Below, one piece after another: positions 21,777-30,977 of a stretch of 37,820 nucleotides of DNA. Under the pieces are notes generated by a model. That model was not told where the DNA came from, searched no databases, and saw only the letters and a program-made list of their open reading frames with translations. Numbering within the stretch: position 1 is the first letter of the stretch; each line of letters opens with the position of its first letter. The position numbers and the translations under genes are program-made. Source of the stretch: Flavobacteriia bacterium (GTDB lineage: Bacteria; Bacteroidota; Bacteroidia; Flavobacteriales; Flavobacteriaceae); the NCBI GenBank assembly GCA_013298525.1, contig JAAFHW010000021.1, forward strand, positions 1 to 37,820. The letters are read 5' to 3'.

Positions 21777-22494
21777 ATTTAGTTTCTTCTAACTTCTTTC
21801 TTTCTTCAATTAATTGTTTTAATTGTTTTCCGTAAAGCGATTTTGAGATTTCTGGCGTAAGTGATTTTTGAATGGTATCAAGATATTTTAAATTGATATC
21901 GTAGATTTCTGCAACGGCTACATAAGGAGCAACTGCATGACTTGCATTGTTAACAGCAAAATTTGTTGTGTAAAGATATTTTCTCTTTAAGATATTATCT
22001 TGTTCTACTTGAATTTTGGCTAATTCTGCAGTGTTTTTATTTTTAAATGCAGTAAACCTTTTTTTAACTAATTCTAAATTTTCATCTACGTAACGCGATA
22101 CTACTTTTTTGTATTCGTCATATAACTCTTGATTTTTAGAACCTGTAATTTTTGCGTCAGCAGTAAAAAACTCTAAAGATGATTCAATATTAATTTTTCC
22201 AGGTTCAACAAAGAAAGGTAAATTGTTGTCAACAGAATTAGAAACTCCTCTATCTAAGAAAAGGTAAAGCATTTCTGGTGAATCTATATTCATTTCGCTT
22301 GTAAAATGAGAGTCACCATCAATAATAATGGTATCAATAGCTACAAGAGTAGTGTCTTTAATTCTTTGAATGTATAAAGTTCCTTTTTTTAAACCTTTAA
22401 TATTTCCAGTTATCTGAAGGTTTTTGTCCGATTTTTTTTCAGAACATGAAGTGATTACTACAAGTGCTAGTAAAGCAATAATTATTTTTTGCAT
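21775..22494 (-). CDS. DUF4369 domain lipoprotein
   Basis: 239-residue lipoprotein (leader MQKIIIALLALVVITSC, lipobox Cys17). Residues about 25-125 match the DUF4369 pattern, ITGNIKGLKKGTLYIQRIKD then FTSEMNIDSPEMLYLFLDRG and FFVEPGKINIESS. This domain is usually the N-terminal part of Bacteroidota thiol-disulfide oxidoreductases. Here the thioredoxin half is missing; instead there is a Lys-rich helical tail (about 130-239) with no CxxC. So it is a stand-alone envelope protein of unknown role. The stop codon falls inside the terminator T-run. Monocistronic. Confidence 0.85.
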   Translation of the reverse strand: MQKIIIALLALVVITSCSEKKSDKNLQITGNIKGLKKGTLYIQRIKDTTLVAIDTIIIDGDSHFTSEMNIDSPEMLYLFLDRGVSNSVDNNLPFFVEPGKINIESSLEFFTADAKITGSKNQELYDEYKKVVSRYVDENLELVKKRFTAFKNKNTAELAKIQVEQDNILKRKYLYTTNFAVNNASHAVAPYVAVAEIYDINLKYLDTIQKSLTPEISKSLYGKQLKQLIEERKKLEETK

Positions 22495-22520
22495 GGTTTA
22501 TTTTATTTTCGGCAAAATAA

Positions 22521-22558
22521 TAAAAAAATCCTCAATCTATTGCATAAATTGAGGATTT
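22521..22558 (-). terminator. Terminator after the M61 peptidase gene
   Basis: AAATCCTCAAT (22527-22537) pairs with ATTGAGGATTT (22548-22558); read on the minus strand the stem is followed by a T-run (plus-strand A-run at 22521-22527). It separates the M61 gene from the DUF4369 gene. Confidence 0.85.
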
Positions 22559-22579
22559 AAAAAATGGATATATTCAAGT

Positions 22580-24439
22580 TTATCCTTTTAGCCAAGCTTC
22601 TTTTAAAGTTTGTTTTGCTGGTTCCACTACTTGATAGCCTTCAGACTCTTGGTAAGACAAGATTGCTTTACCAGTCAATGTTTGTTCTTTACCATCTCGT
22701 TTTACTTTTATAGTTACATTCTCACCGTCTTTCCAGTTTTGAGAAGCAGTCATCATTTCAGACAAAGTATCAAGATTGTAGTTAGTACCATTTAATGAAA
22801 GAATGACATCATCCGCTTTCAATCCGATGTTGGTTATAAAAGTGCTTAATTCGGTGTTGTTTCTTACTAAGATTTCTTTTGTTGTAGGGTTTCCAGAAAT
22901 TCCAGCCGATTTAGAACTGTTTAAGAATGGATTTACCGCTTTTTTAATTTTCCCTTTTGCAATTCCAACTTTAGCAAAATAAACTTCATATGGAATTGGA
23001 GTAGGACCAGCAACATAAGTGTTTAAAAATTCACCTACTTCTGGATAAGTCATTTCGGTTATTCTAGCAAAAAGTTCATTGTCATTAAATGGTTTTGTTG
23101 GACCAAATTCATTAGTAAGTTTTTGCATCATATCTAAGATTCCTCTTTGTCCATTACTTTTTTCACGGATAATGATGTCAATGCACATTCCAATTAAGGC
23201 TCCTTTTTCATAAACGTTTAGATATTGACCTTTGTATGGGTCAACAAGAACATTTTGACTCATGGTTGTAAAAGGCATGGTGTCATTCATACGTTTTGCA
23301 CCCTTTATTTTATCATCCATTCTTCTGTAAAATGCATCTTCAGTAATTAAACCTTGGTTTACTTGAAATAAATTAGCAAAATATTCGGTTACTCCTTCAT
23401 ACATCCATAAATGTTGTGACATTTTAGGTGAATTAAAATCGAAATAATGAATTTCATTAGAGTGAACTCCAAGTGGTGTTACAATATGAAAGAACTCGTG
23501 CGATACTACATCAATAATTTGTTTTCCTAATACACCAGTTGACATCATTTCTGGAAAAACTACTGTTGTAGAACTGTTATGTTCTAAAGCTCCAAAACCT
23601 TTTGCATCAGTCTTTTTCATTTCAGAAAGATAAAGAAGGACAGTATATTTTTTATTACTATTTACAGCTCCTAAAAATTTCTTTTGAGCACGCATACATT
23701 TTTCTAAATCAGCAGAAAGTGCTTTAGCTGTATGTTTTTCATTTGGTGAATAAACGCTAAAAAGGATTTCCATTCCGTCTACATTGAAAGTAATATAATC
23801 TGGTTTAGAATACATTATAGGATTGTCTACTAAGTCATTATATCTTGAAACAACAAAAGTATCTGATAAATTACTGCTGTCAGAATCGACTAATGAAGTA
23901 GCTCCAAAAAGATTTTCAGAATGGGTAATATTTAGCTTATAAGTCAAATCTTTTTTGTCTTCAAAATAGCCTATAAATCCATGATTGTTTAGCATGAAAT
24001 TTTTTCCTTCTAAGATATTTGTTCCTGCAGGAGAGAATACACCACTTCCAAATCCACCTCCGCCTTCAATATCATAAGTGTCATTAACTAAATAGGTAAT
24101 TTTATCTAATTTTTTAGCTTCTTTTATAGTCCAAGAGTTAGTGCTTAGTTTTTCAACTTGTAAAGCATTTCCTTTACTATCAAAAGCTTTCATATCATCA
24201 ATGAATTTCCCATAATCATCCTCAGAATATGTTCCTGGAATTATTTTTGGAACGTGATATACAACTTCATCAGTTGTGATAGTTGGTGCACTAATAGAAA
24301 CTAAAAGTTTATCTTCTTTTACGTCGTTTAAGTTGATGCTTACTACAACTTCAGATTTTTCAGAAGAAACTGCTGTCGAAGTTGGTTTACAACCAAAAAA
24401 CAAAGTAACAACTGCTAAGGATAGGATTATTTTTTTCAT
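22580..24439 (-). CDS. M61 family metallopeptidase with PDZ domain (lipoprotein)
   Basis: Peptidase of 619 residues, M61 (glycyl aminopeptidase) family. Lipoprotein leader MKKIILSLAVVTLFFGC. An N-terminal beta domain (about 30-225) is followed by the gluzincin core with zinc motif HEFFH (314-318) and the third ligand Glu352 in YEGVTEYFANL. A PDZ domain follows (about 500-595; IGLKADDVILSLNG). It would trim peptides or proteins at the cell envelope; some M61 enzymes prefer Gly or Ala N-termini. Single gene with its own terminator. All catalytic residues appear intact. Confidence 0.93.
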   Translation of the reverse strand: MKKIILSLAVVTLFFGCKPTSTAVSSEKSEVVVSINLNDVKEDKLLVSISAPTITTDEVVYHVPKIIPGTYSEDDYGKFIDDMKAFDSKGNALQVEKLSTNSWTIKEAKKLDKITYLVNDTYDIEGGGGFGSGVFSPAGTNILEGKNFMLNNHGFIGYFEDKKDLTYKLNITHSENLFGATSLVDSDSSNLSDTFVVSRYNDLVDNPIMYSKPDYITFNVDGMEILFSVYSPNEKHTAKALSADLEKCMRAQKKFLGAVNSNKKYTVLLYLSEMKKTDAKGFGALEHNSSTTVVFPEMMSTGVLGKQIIDVVSHEFFHIVTPLGVHSNEIHYFDFNSPKMSQHLWMYEGVTEYFANLFQVNQGLITEDAFYRRMDDKIKGAKRMNDTMPFTTMSQNVLVDPYKGQYLNVYEKGALIGMCIDIIIREKSNGQRGILDMMQKLTNEFGPTKPFNDNELFARITEMTYPEVGEFLNTYVAGPTPIPYEVYFAKVGIAKGKIKKAVNPFLNSSKSAGISGNPTTKEILVRNNTELSTFITNIGLKADDVILSLNGTNYNLDTLSEMMTASQNWKDGENVTIKVKRDGKEQTLTGKAILSYQESEGYQVVEPAKQTLKEAWLKG

Positions 24440-24501
24440 AAAGTATCAAAATTTCTAATAATAGGTAGCTAATCTAATAGATTTGTTACAAAGTATTTAA
24501 A

Positions 24502-25899
24502 TTATTTTACCTGAATTTTTATCCAATTTAATATTTCAGTCAAAGCTATTGGTGAAATGGTTTGTTCAATTTTATCATATTCACTTGGAGCACCTGTTGT
24601 ACATTCTTGAAACAAATGATTTAGATTAGGAAGTTCTTTGATTGTAACTTTTTTGTTTTTTGCTTTAGCTAAGGCATTTTTTATGGCTTCCAAATTTTCT
24701 TTTGCTGGAACTTGCAAATCTTTCAATCCGTTAAGTGCAAGAACTGGACATTTTACTTTTTCTAAGGCAATACTTGGATCTAGTTTTATAAAATATTTTA
24801 TCCATGTTTCTGTATATTGATTTATTTGAAATTTAATGTATTGATCTTTAGTCATTCCTTCAGGATATTTTATATTAGGAGTTTTACTAATTGCCTCTTC
24901 AAAAAGATTGGTTAAATCAGCATTAAGTTTTGAATCATCAGTAGATTTAATTATTAAATCAAATATTTTTTCATTGAAAAGTTTTCCCTCGTTTATGTTT
25001 TCTTCAGTTGTACCATCAGCTCTTGATATTAATTCTTGTTGTAATAAAAGTAGTTTATCGCCTCTCAACCCAGTTCCTGCAAGTAATACTATAAAACTTA
25101 CATCCTTGTTTCTACTAGCTACCATTGGTGCTACAACGCCTCCTTCACTATGACCAATAAGACCAATACTTTTTTTGTTTATTTCTTTTCTGCTAAGTAA
25201 ATAGTTTACTGCTGCTTCTGTATCATAAGAAAAGTCTAAAGTTGTTGAAGAGGCATAATTTCCTTTAGATGAAGCAGTTCCTCTGTCGTCGTATCGTAAA
25301 ACGCCAATTCCGTTTCTTGTTAAATAATCTGAAATTACTAAAAAAGGTTTATGACCAAGAAGTTCTTCATCACGATTTTGTGGACTACTTCCTGTAATTA
25401 GTATTACTACTGGAAAGTTTCCTTCTTTGCTAGGTAGTGTTAAAGTTCCAGCAAGTGTTACACCGTCTTTTTTGTTTTCAAAAGTAACTTCTTCAGTATA
25501 ATAAGGATAAGGTTTTTTTGGTTCTTGAGGTCTAACCAAAGCCTTTTTCTCCACTTTTTCTCTAGACAATTCCAATAGAGTTGATTGTCCAGATTGCTTG
25601 AAAACTCCTTTTATTTTATTATTCTCTAAATTTCCTTCATATTCAATTCTACCTGCTGGAATTGCAAATTTGAAGGTGCCATTTTCAAAACTTGTTTTTG
25701 GAATTGGTATATCAAATGCTTTTTGCTCAGGACTGTCCATAGTTGATTTATAACCATTTTCAGTTTTGGTAACATTAATTTCAATAGGTAATTGAGCTCC
25801 TGGAACTTTTAATAATCCATACCATTTACCTGTAATATCTTGTCCGAAAGTTGTTAACGACAAGAAGAATATAACGATTGTTATTGATGCTTTTTTCAT
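24502..25899 (-). CDS. Exported alpha/beta hydrolase (S33/S9-like)
   Basis: 465 residues: signal peptide 1-19 (ending TTFGQ), an N-terminal beta-sandwich-like domain (about 20-115, DITGKWYGLLKVPGAQLPIE), then an alpha/beta hydrolase. Nucleophile Ser251 lies in IGLIGHSEGG; the acid is in NGLKDLQVP and the His in NLNHLFQ. The oxyanion-side motif is ILITGSSPQNRDEE and YDDRGTASSKG. Such proteins are annotated as serine aminopeptidases or esterases; the substrate is unknown. Last gene of an operon with a DUF2089 regulator and a Yip1-like membrane protein (5-base gap). The regulator suggests the hydrolase is its output. Confidence 0.9.
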   Translation of the reverse strand: MKKASITIVIFFLSLTTFGQDITGKWYGLLKVPGAQLPIEINVTKTENGYKSTMDSPEQKAFDIPIPKTSFENGTFKFAIPAGRIEYEGNLENNKIKGVFKQSGQSTLLELSREKVEKKALVRPQEPKKPYPYYTEEVTFENKKDGVTLAGTLTLPSKEGNFPVVILITGSSPQNRDEELLGHKPFLVISDYLTRNGIGVLRYDDRGTASSKGNYASSTTLDFSYDTEAAVNYLLSRKEINKKSIGLIGHSEGGVVAPMVASRNKDVSFIVLLAGTGLRGDKLLLLQQELISRADGTTEENINEGKLFNEKIFDLIIKSTDDSKLNADLTNLFEEAISKTPNIKYPEGMTKDQYIKFQINQYTETWIKYFIKLDPSIALEKVKCPVLALNGLKDLQVPAKENLEAIKNALAKAKNKKVTIKELPNLNHLFQECTTGAPSEYDKIEQTISPIALTEILNWIKIQVK

Positions 25900-25904
25900 T
25901 TTAT

Positions 25905-26489
25905 CTAATAGTTTAGTTTTAGTATTATAATTTTTGATATCACTTCAGCTAGAATTATTGCTAAAGCAAAAAGTAAAATATGTTTTGCTTCTTTTGAGTT
26001 GGTTGCAGTTTTGAATCCATTGAAAAGAAGGATTATTGACCAAATTAAGCAGGCAAATGTTGCAATTCCAGAAAATACAAGTAGAGCCATTTCTGAATTT
26101 TCAATATTGATTTGTTTGTTTTTTGAAACCATATTTATTAGTTTTTCAGTAACCAAATACATTTTGTTGTTTACATTGAAAAATAATAGGAAGTAAAAAG
26201 GAATTTTTGCAATTAGGCTTGTTGCTATAATGTCAATAAAGCGTGTTTTTTTATTTACTATTTTGCCAACAAGAAATAAAAGTGCTGATAGAATAAATGT
26301 ATTTATTGTTAAATCAATTGCTGTTGTTGCAATAGATGTTTTTTCTATAAAATGTAAATCAAGAACGCCATCGAATCGTCCATTAAACGCAAGTGCTAGA
26401 AAGCATCCGATGATACCTGCTAAAATTCCAAATGTTATTAATTGCTTTTCGGAATAGTTTTGAAAAGGATTAAATATTATTTTTTTCAT
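25905..26489 (-). CDS. Yip1-family-like integral membrane protein
   Basis: 194 residues with five hydrophobic segments (about 18-37, 57-77, 87-104, 132-154, 170-188). Opening NPFQNYSEKQLITFGILAGI and the overall layout match the bacterial YIP1-type membrane domain; no catalytic residues are seen. Located between a DUF2089 regulator (2-base gap) and an exported hydrolase (5-base gap), so probably one operon. Role unknown; it may help the regulator sense the membrane or assist the hydrolase, which is only inference. Confidence 0.75.
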   Translation of the reverse strand: MKKIIFNPFQNYSEKQLITFGILAGIIGCFLALAFNGRFDGVLDLHFIEKTSIATTAIDLTINTFILSALLFLVGKIVNKKTRFIDIIATSLIAKIPFYFLLFFNVNNKMYLVTEKLINMVSKNKQINIENSEMALLVFSGIATFACLIWSIILLFNGFKTATNSKEAKHILLFALAIILAEVISKIIILKLNY

Positions 26490-26491
26490 AC

Positions 26492-26770
26492 TTATTGTTT
26501 GGATTTTAAGTGATTTATTTTGTTGATAATATCATCCAATTTATTTCTTACAGTTGGATAACTATTTCCCATTTGAGTAGCCATTTCTTTTAAACTACCG
26601 CTGGTTAGAAAAAATTGTAAGATAAAATTCTGTTCTTCTTCGGTAATTTGAAGCAATAATGGAAGGGAATAATTACCAGAAACAGATGTAGCGCAATTGC
26701 TACAACTTAATTGTGTTACTGAAAGAGAACTTTCACAACTTGGACATTGAACTGGAAGTTTTGGTTGCAT
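26492..26770 (-). CDS. DUF2089 family regulator (zinc ribbon plus HTH)
   Basis: 92 residues. The N-terminal zinc ribbon has two Cys pairs, CPSC (9-12) and CSNC (23-26). A helix-turn-helix follows (about 45-85, QFFLTSGSLKEMATQMGNSY then PTVRNKLDDII). This is the DUF2089 layout, thought to be a DNA-binding regulator. It starts an operon with a Yip1-like protein and an exported hydrolase. A TAATTTTG box lies upstream on this strand but without a clear TTG partner. Likely an autoregulator; target sites not identified. Confidence 0.85.
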   Translation of the reverse strand: MQPKLPVQCPSCESSLSVTQLSCSNCATSVSGNYSLPLLLQITEEEQNFILQFFLTSGSLKEMATQMGNSYPTVRNKLDDIINKINHLKSKQ

Positions 26771-26899
26771 AATATTGAAATTATAATAAACAAAATTAAA
26801 TAATATTTAATTAATAATTAATAAAATTAATATTTATTTTAAATAAATTTATTTAAATGTTTTTTAAGTCAGTAAATAAAGAATGTTATAAAATAAAAA

Positions 26900-26921
26900 A
26901 AGCGATAATTTCTTATCGCTT
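26900..26921 (-). terminator. Terminator after the DUF2805 gene
   Basis: AAGCGATAA (26900-26908) pairs with TTATCGCTT (26913-26921), loop TTTC; on the minus strand a T-run follows. The remaining gap to the DUF2089 gene is very AT-rich with nothing recognisable. Confidence 0.88.
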
Positions 26922-26940
26922 GGAGGTTATCTGATTATAT

Positions 26941-27216
26941 TTAATCAAATTTATTTTTCATATAATATTTGCCATCTAAATCGTCAAAGTCATCATCAAC
27001 CATTGGTTTTGGCTTTGGTTTACTTGCTGTAACTTTTTTCTTCCAAAGTTCAAAATTGTCTTTGGATAATCTTTTTCGCATTAATTCGGTAACCTCATTT
27101 TCGGTTATTCCAAATTCAGCTTTTAATACTTCAAAAGGTTTTCTCTCCTCTTGCGCCATACTTACAACTCGCTCTAATTGTTCGTCGTCAAGTTCTACTC
27201 TTTTACTTTTTTTCAT
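26941..27216 (-). CDS. DUF2805 / TIGR03643 family small protein
   Basis: 91 residues. Conserved N-terminal helical module LDDEQLERVVSMAQEERKPF, then FGITENEVTELMRKRLSKDN and FELWKKKV, followed by a Lys/Pro linker and an Asp-rich end. This is the DUF2805 pattern of small proteins found in Bacteroidota and cyanobacteria; the helix arrangement resembles a helix-turn-helix, but function is unknown. Single gene with its own terminator. Confidence 0.88.
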   Translation of the reverse strand: MKKSKRVELDDEQLERVVSMAQEERKPFEVLKAEFGITENEVTELMRKRLSKDNFELWKKKVTASKPKPKPMVDDDFDDLDGKYYMKNKFD

Positions 27217-27319
27217 TAGTCGAAAAGCACAATTTTAATGTTAGTTCTTTTTTATCAATCAATTTATATACCAATATTAAGAAAAAAAATAATTACTTTT
27301 TAATTTGTTTATAAAAATT

Positions 27320-28147
27320 TTATTCTTCTTGTGGTATGCGAGTTTTCTGAAATGGAATTTTCAATAAACTAACTAGTTTGTTATTTTCATTTGGATCCAT
27401 GTGTGTGTCAACTCCATAAATGATAGTTTCTCTTTCCATATAGCTAAATGTTCCAAAAATTCTATCCCAAATTGAGAAGATATTTCCATAATTACTATCA
27501 GTATATGGAAGTTTGTAATGATGATGAATTTTATGCATATCTGGTGAAACTAATAGGTAACTCATGAGTTTATCTAATTTTTTTGGCAAACAAATATTAG
27601 CATGTGTGAATTGAGTTGCAACAACTGATAGTGTTTGGTACATAAAGACCATCCACATTGGACTACCTACAATAAGAACTCCTAAAGTTGTAAAAACAAA
27701 TCGAATTACACTTTCACCAGGATGATGACGATTTCCTGATGTAGTATCTATATAAGTATCTGAATGATGAATTAAGTGAAATCTCCACAATAATTTTACT
27801 TTGTGTTCAGTAAAATGTGCCAAATAGGCACCAATAAAATCCATTAAAAGTAACCCAACAATTGTGAAGGTTATCACATTCATTTTCGGTAACCAGTTTA
27901 AAATTCCAAATTCTTTTATTGTTACATAATCAGCGGTTCTTAGTAAAATAAAAGCTAATGCAAAATTTACTATAATTGTAGTTATTGTAAAAAAGATATT
28001 AATTCCAGCATGTTGCCATTTATTATATTGAAATTTAAAAAAAGGAATTGCGCTTTCAATCAACCAAAATATAGCAATTCCACCAGCTAATATTAAAGCT
28101 CTATGTAAAGAGGGAATGCTTTCAAAATAATGTATTATGTCATTCAT
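27320..28147 (-). CDS. Sterol desaturase / fatty acid hydroxylase family protein
   Basis: Integral membrane di-iron enzyme, 275 residues from ATG 28145-28147. Histidine motifs in order: HFTEH, HLIHH, then NRHH and HKIHHH, the full set of the superfamily. Four to five hydrophobic segments lie in the first 190 residues. It would hydroxylate or desaturate a lipid; the substrate is unknown (bacterial members act on carotenoids, sterol-like or alkylglycerol lipids). A TTG 30 bases upstream is in frame but gives a polar head; ATG preferred. It follows the AlkB-like gene by 34 bases and may be co-transcribed. Confidence 0.9.
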   Translation of the reverse strand: MNDIIHYFESIPSLHRALILAGGIAIFWLIESAIPFFKFQYNKWQHAGINIFFTITTIIVNFALAFILLRTADYVTIKEFGILNWLPKMNVITFTIVGLLLMDFIGAYLAHFTEHKVKLLWRFHLIHHSDTYIDTTSGNRHHPGESVIRFVFTTLGVLIVGSPMWMVFMYQTLSVVATQFTHANICLPKKLDKLMSYLLVSPDMHKIHHHYKLPYTDSNYGNIFSIWDRIFGTFSYMERETIIYGVDTHMDPNENNKLVSLLKIPFQKTRIPQEE

Positions 28148-28181
28148 TGTAATTTGATTTTTATCAAAAATAATCAAAATA

Positions 28182-28784
28182 TTATTTGATAATGCGAAAG
28201 GTTAAATTAATTCTTGGTTGTAAAGTTTTGGCAGTCTTCGGAATTTGATGTTTCCAAAAATGTTGAGTTTCTCCTTTCATTAGTAATAAACTTCCATTTT
28301 CAAGAGTGATTTTTAGTTTAGCATCAGTGATAGTGTTGTGTTGTAAGTGAAAACTTCGTTCGGCTCCAAAACTTACAGAGGCAATTACTGGATTTCGACC
28401 TAATTCCTTTTCATTATCTGCATGCCATCCATTACTATCTTTACCATCTCGATATAAATTGAGTAATACAGTTGTGAAATTTTCTAAACAAACTTCTTCA
28501 ATTTCATTTTTAATAAACATCAATAATGGATTCCAATGATGAGGTTGCATCACAATATTGGAATAGGAGTAGGGCTTACCTTCGTTTCCAAAAAGACAAG
28601 TTAATCTAGGTTGTGGGTGTGTTTTGCCAAAAACGGTAATGTTGTCTTGTTGCCATGGAATTTCATTTAATAGTTTTTCAAAAAGCATTTTAGATTTTTC
28701 TGCATCAAAGAAATTAGGGTAATATGCAATATCTGCATTGGGTAAATCAAAAATTATTTTTTCGGAAGGGAATAATGAATTCAT
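28182..28784 (-). CDS. AlkB-like 2-oxoglutarate/Fe(II) dioxygenase
   Basis: 200 residues. Iron ligands are His121 and Asp123 (GWHADNEKELG) and His179 (KHQIPKT); 2-oxoglutarate-binding Arg is in PRINLTFR (191, 197). The substrate-side PRLTCLFG and GAERSFHLQH are typical of AlkB/ALKBH2-like proteins. It oxidatively removes methyl groups from alkylated bases in DNA or RNA, with release of formaldehyde. Located upstream of the desaturase gene (34 bases) and opposite to nothing else; no Ada or other repair genes are beside it. Confident on family, substrate (DNA vs RNA) open. Confidence 0.92.
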   Translation of the reverse strand: MNSLFPSEKIIFDLPNADIAYYPNFFDAEKSKMLFEKLLNEIPWQQDNITVFGKTHPQPRLTCLFGNEGKPYSYSNIVMQPHHWNPLLMFIKNEIEEVCLENFTTVLLNLYRDGKDSNGWHADNEKELGRNPVIASVSFGAERSFHLQHNTITDAKLKITLENGSLLLMKGETQHFWKHQIPKTAKTLQPRINLTFRIIK

Positions 28785-28801
28785 CTTTCAAAAATAAAAA
28801 A

Positions 28802-28827
28802 AAACGACGGAATATTTTCCGCCGTTT
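28802..28827 (-). terminator. Terminator after aquaporin gene
   Basis: AAACGACGGAA (28802-28812) pairs with TTCCGCCGTTT (28817-28827) with one wobble; read on the minus strand it is followed by a long T-run. It lies 22 bases after the aquaporin stop. Confidence 0.88.
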
Positions 28828-28849
28828 CAATTTAATTAAGATGAATTAA

Positions 28850-29572
28850 TTATTCGTTATCTGTTTTTTGAAGAAGATTTTTATATATAAGCCCACCGAC
28901 AATGGCTCCTAATATTGGAGCTACCCAAAACAACCAAACTTGTCCTAATGGTTCGCCTTGAGTAAACAATGCTTGAGATAGAGAACGAGCTGGATTTACA
29001 GAAGTATTTGTAATTGGAATACTAATTAAGTGAATTAAGGTTAAAGCTAGTCCAATAGCAATTCCAGCAAATTTTCCGTTAGCAAATTTATCTGTTGCTC
29101 CAAGAATTACTAATAAGAAAAACATAGTTAATAAAAATTCGGCAGTAAAGCATGAAATCATTGAGTATCCATCTGGAGAAAACTTACCAAAACCATTAGA
29201 TGCAAAAGCACCAGCACTAGTGTTGTCTATAACATTTCCAGTTTTACCCGACCAAATATAAAAAAGTGATCCAGCAGCTGCAATAGCTCCAACACATTGC
29301 GCAACAATGTATGGTATTAAGTCTTTTGCAGAAAAACGTCCGCTAGCCCAAAGTCCAAAAGAAACTGCAGGATTGAAATGTCCGCCAGAAATATGACCAA
29401 CAGCATAAGCCATTGTAAGTACGGTTAGTCCAAATGCTAGAGCTACACCTAAGAATCCAATTCCTAAATGAACACCAGTAGGAGTTACGTATCCTGCTGC
29501 AAATAATGCGCTACCGCATCCGCCAAAAACAAGCCAATAAGTTCCAAAAAATTCTGCTAATAGTTTTTTCAT
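28850..29572 (-). CDS. aqpZ: Aquaporin Z-type water channel
   Basis: MIP channel, 240 residues with six hydrophobic helices. Both pore-lining NPA motifs are intact: [10 protein letters not shown] (67-69) and [10 protein letters not shown] (193-195), with the selectivity Arg196 next to the second. The His at [19 protein letters not shown] (181) and the small residue layout are of the water-selective AqpZ type rather than GlpF, which carries larger pores and Asp at the second motif. It equilibrates water across the inner membrane. Single gene with terminator; the DoxX-like gene lies 28 bases upstream and could share its transcript. Confidence 0.94.
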   Translation of the reverse strand: MKKLLAEFFGTYWLVFGGCGSALFAAGYVTPTGVHLGIGFLGVALAFGLTVLTMAYAVGHISGGHFNPAVSFGLWASGRFSAKDLIPYIVAQCVGAIAAAGSLFYIWSGKTGNVIDNTSAGAFASNGFGKFSPDGYSMISCFTAEFLLTMFFLLVILGATDKFANGKFAGIAIGLALTLIHLISIPITNTSVNPARSLSQALFTQGEPLGQVWLFWVAPILGAIVGGLIYKNLLQKTDNE

Positions 29573-29600
29573 ATTTATTTAGTTTAGTTATTATTTATTT

Positions 29601-29972
29601 CTATATAATTCTTGTGAAATCTGCATATTGATATGCCCAAAGCATGAGAATAAATTGTAATGGTATTCTCAAGTACAATAGCCATTTAGGAAGACCTAAA
29701 CTAGCTTTTGGGTTAATTAGCATATAGATATTAGCAGGAAAAATAAGTAGTAAAAGTATTATTATTGAAATTGCTGCCAAGTTTGAAAAAATAGGTATAC
29801 ATAAGTATATTCCAAACATTATTGCTAATAAACCACTTAATTCGTTTATAAATTTTTTATTTGTTAAGAAAGGAGGAATTATTTTATAATATACTTCAGG
29901 CTTTCTAAAATGATTGATTCCGGCGAGTATGTAAAACACTGCCATGACATAAAGGTGCCAAGGTTTGTCCAT
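29601..29972 (-). CDS. DoxX-like small membrane protein
   Basis: 123 residues, four hydrophobic segments (about 5-22, 45-62, 64-84, 96-116). The opening AVFYILAGINHFRKPEVYYKIIPP is the typical start of DoxX-like family proteins, whose four-helix bundle is found in diverse redox contexts. No cofactor residues are identifiable. It precedes the aquaporin gene by 28 bases on the same strand. Function unknown. Confidence 0.82.
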   Translation of the reverse strand: MDKPWHLYVMAVFYILAGINHFRKPEVYYKIIPPFLTNKKFINELSGLLAIMFGIYLCIPIFSNLAAISIIILLLLIFPANIYMLINPKASLGLPKWLLYLRIPLQFILMLWAYQYADFTRII

Positions 29973-30049
29973 TTAGTTTGTTGTTTTGTTTTACGAATGT
30001 AAATAAAAATTAACAAAAAAAATGAACTTGTAGAATTAGTTTGACAAAC

Positions 30050-30955
30050 TTATTGGTTTTTTGACAAAAAATTAGATTTAATATTCATAATAATAATGGC
30101 AATAATGATTAAAATTATACCAATCCATTGAATGAAAACTACTTTTTCACTTAGTATAATATAGGCCATTAGCACAGAAACAGGTAGTTCGAGTGCAGAA
30201 ACAATACTTCCAAGACCAATTCCTGTAATAGGAAATCCAGCATTCATAAGAATAGGAGGAATAATGGTGCCGAATAAGGCTAAGAAGATTCCCCATTTTA
30301 AGAAAATATCAAAATTGAAAGGTGTATTTTGTGTAAACAATGCAAATCCAAAGACGATAATCGCTCCGCCCAATAGCATATATAAACTTCTTTGAGCTGA
30401 TGAAATTCCTACAGCAATTCTATTAGCGGTGAACATTGTTGTTGTAAATGAAGCAGCAGCTAGTAATCCCCAAAAAATTCCTCTCCAGTCTATGGCTACT
30501 TTACTATTTAAAATATTTGTAGCCAAAATGGTACCTAATAGTACTATTAATACAGCAATAGTTTTTTGCGTTGATGGTTTTCTTTTTTCAAGAAACCACT
30601 CTAATAAAACGCCCATCCAAACGGTTTGCATCAATAAAACAATTGCGATTGAAACATCAATATATCGTACACATAAATAGTAGAAAACACTTGTCATACC
30701 TAGCGAAGTTCCAGCCAACATTAACTGAAAAATGTTCTTTGGAGTTGCTTTTTCAACGGCAGTTTTAGAAGTCGATTTTTGAAAGGCATTAATCAATAGC
30801 ATTCCGAGAATTCCGTAAATGAATTGCGATATGGTAACTTCAGCTGTTGTATAATTTTCTTGATAAGCAAGTTTTACAAAAGTGGCTAGCATTCCGTAAC
30901 TTGACGCACCAAGACCTACTAAAATCACACCTTTAAGGACACTATTCTTTAACAT
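30050..30955 (-). CDS. EamA/DMT-superfamily transporter
   Basis: Drug/metabolite transporter of 301 residues with about ten transmembrane helices in two EamA repeats (about 10-145 and 160-290). The first repeat starts GVILVGLGASSYGMLATFVK; the second carries FWGLLAAASFTTTMFTAN and GSIVSALELPVSVLMAYIIL, the family's Pro-containing helix ends. It exports or imports a small metabolite; substrate unknown. Own promoter immediately upstream (TATCTTTG box), so it is a single gene. Confidence 0.92.
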   Translation of the reverse strand: MLKNSVLKGVILVGLGASSYGMLATFVKLAYQENYTTAEVTISQFIYGILGMLLINAFQKSTSKTAVEKATPKNIFQLMLAGTSLGMTSVFYYLCVRYIDVSIAIVLLMQTVWMGVLLEWFLEKRKPSTQKTIAVLIVLLGTILATNILNSKVAIDWRGIFWGLLAAASFTTTMFTANRIAVGISSAQRSLYMLLGGAIIVFGFALFTQNTPFNFDIFLKWGIFLALFGTIIPPILMNAGFPITGIGLGSIVSALELPVSVLMAYIILSEKVVFIQWIGIILIIIAIIIMNIKSNFLSKNQ

Positions 30956-30977
30956 TTTTTATTTTTTAAAAAGCCGA

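Noticed and set aside
26771..26899. Extremely AT-rich stretch as a possible origin or attachment site
   Set aside because: No DnaA-like boxes, iterated repeats or recombinase genes; low complexity alone is ordinary for such a genome.
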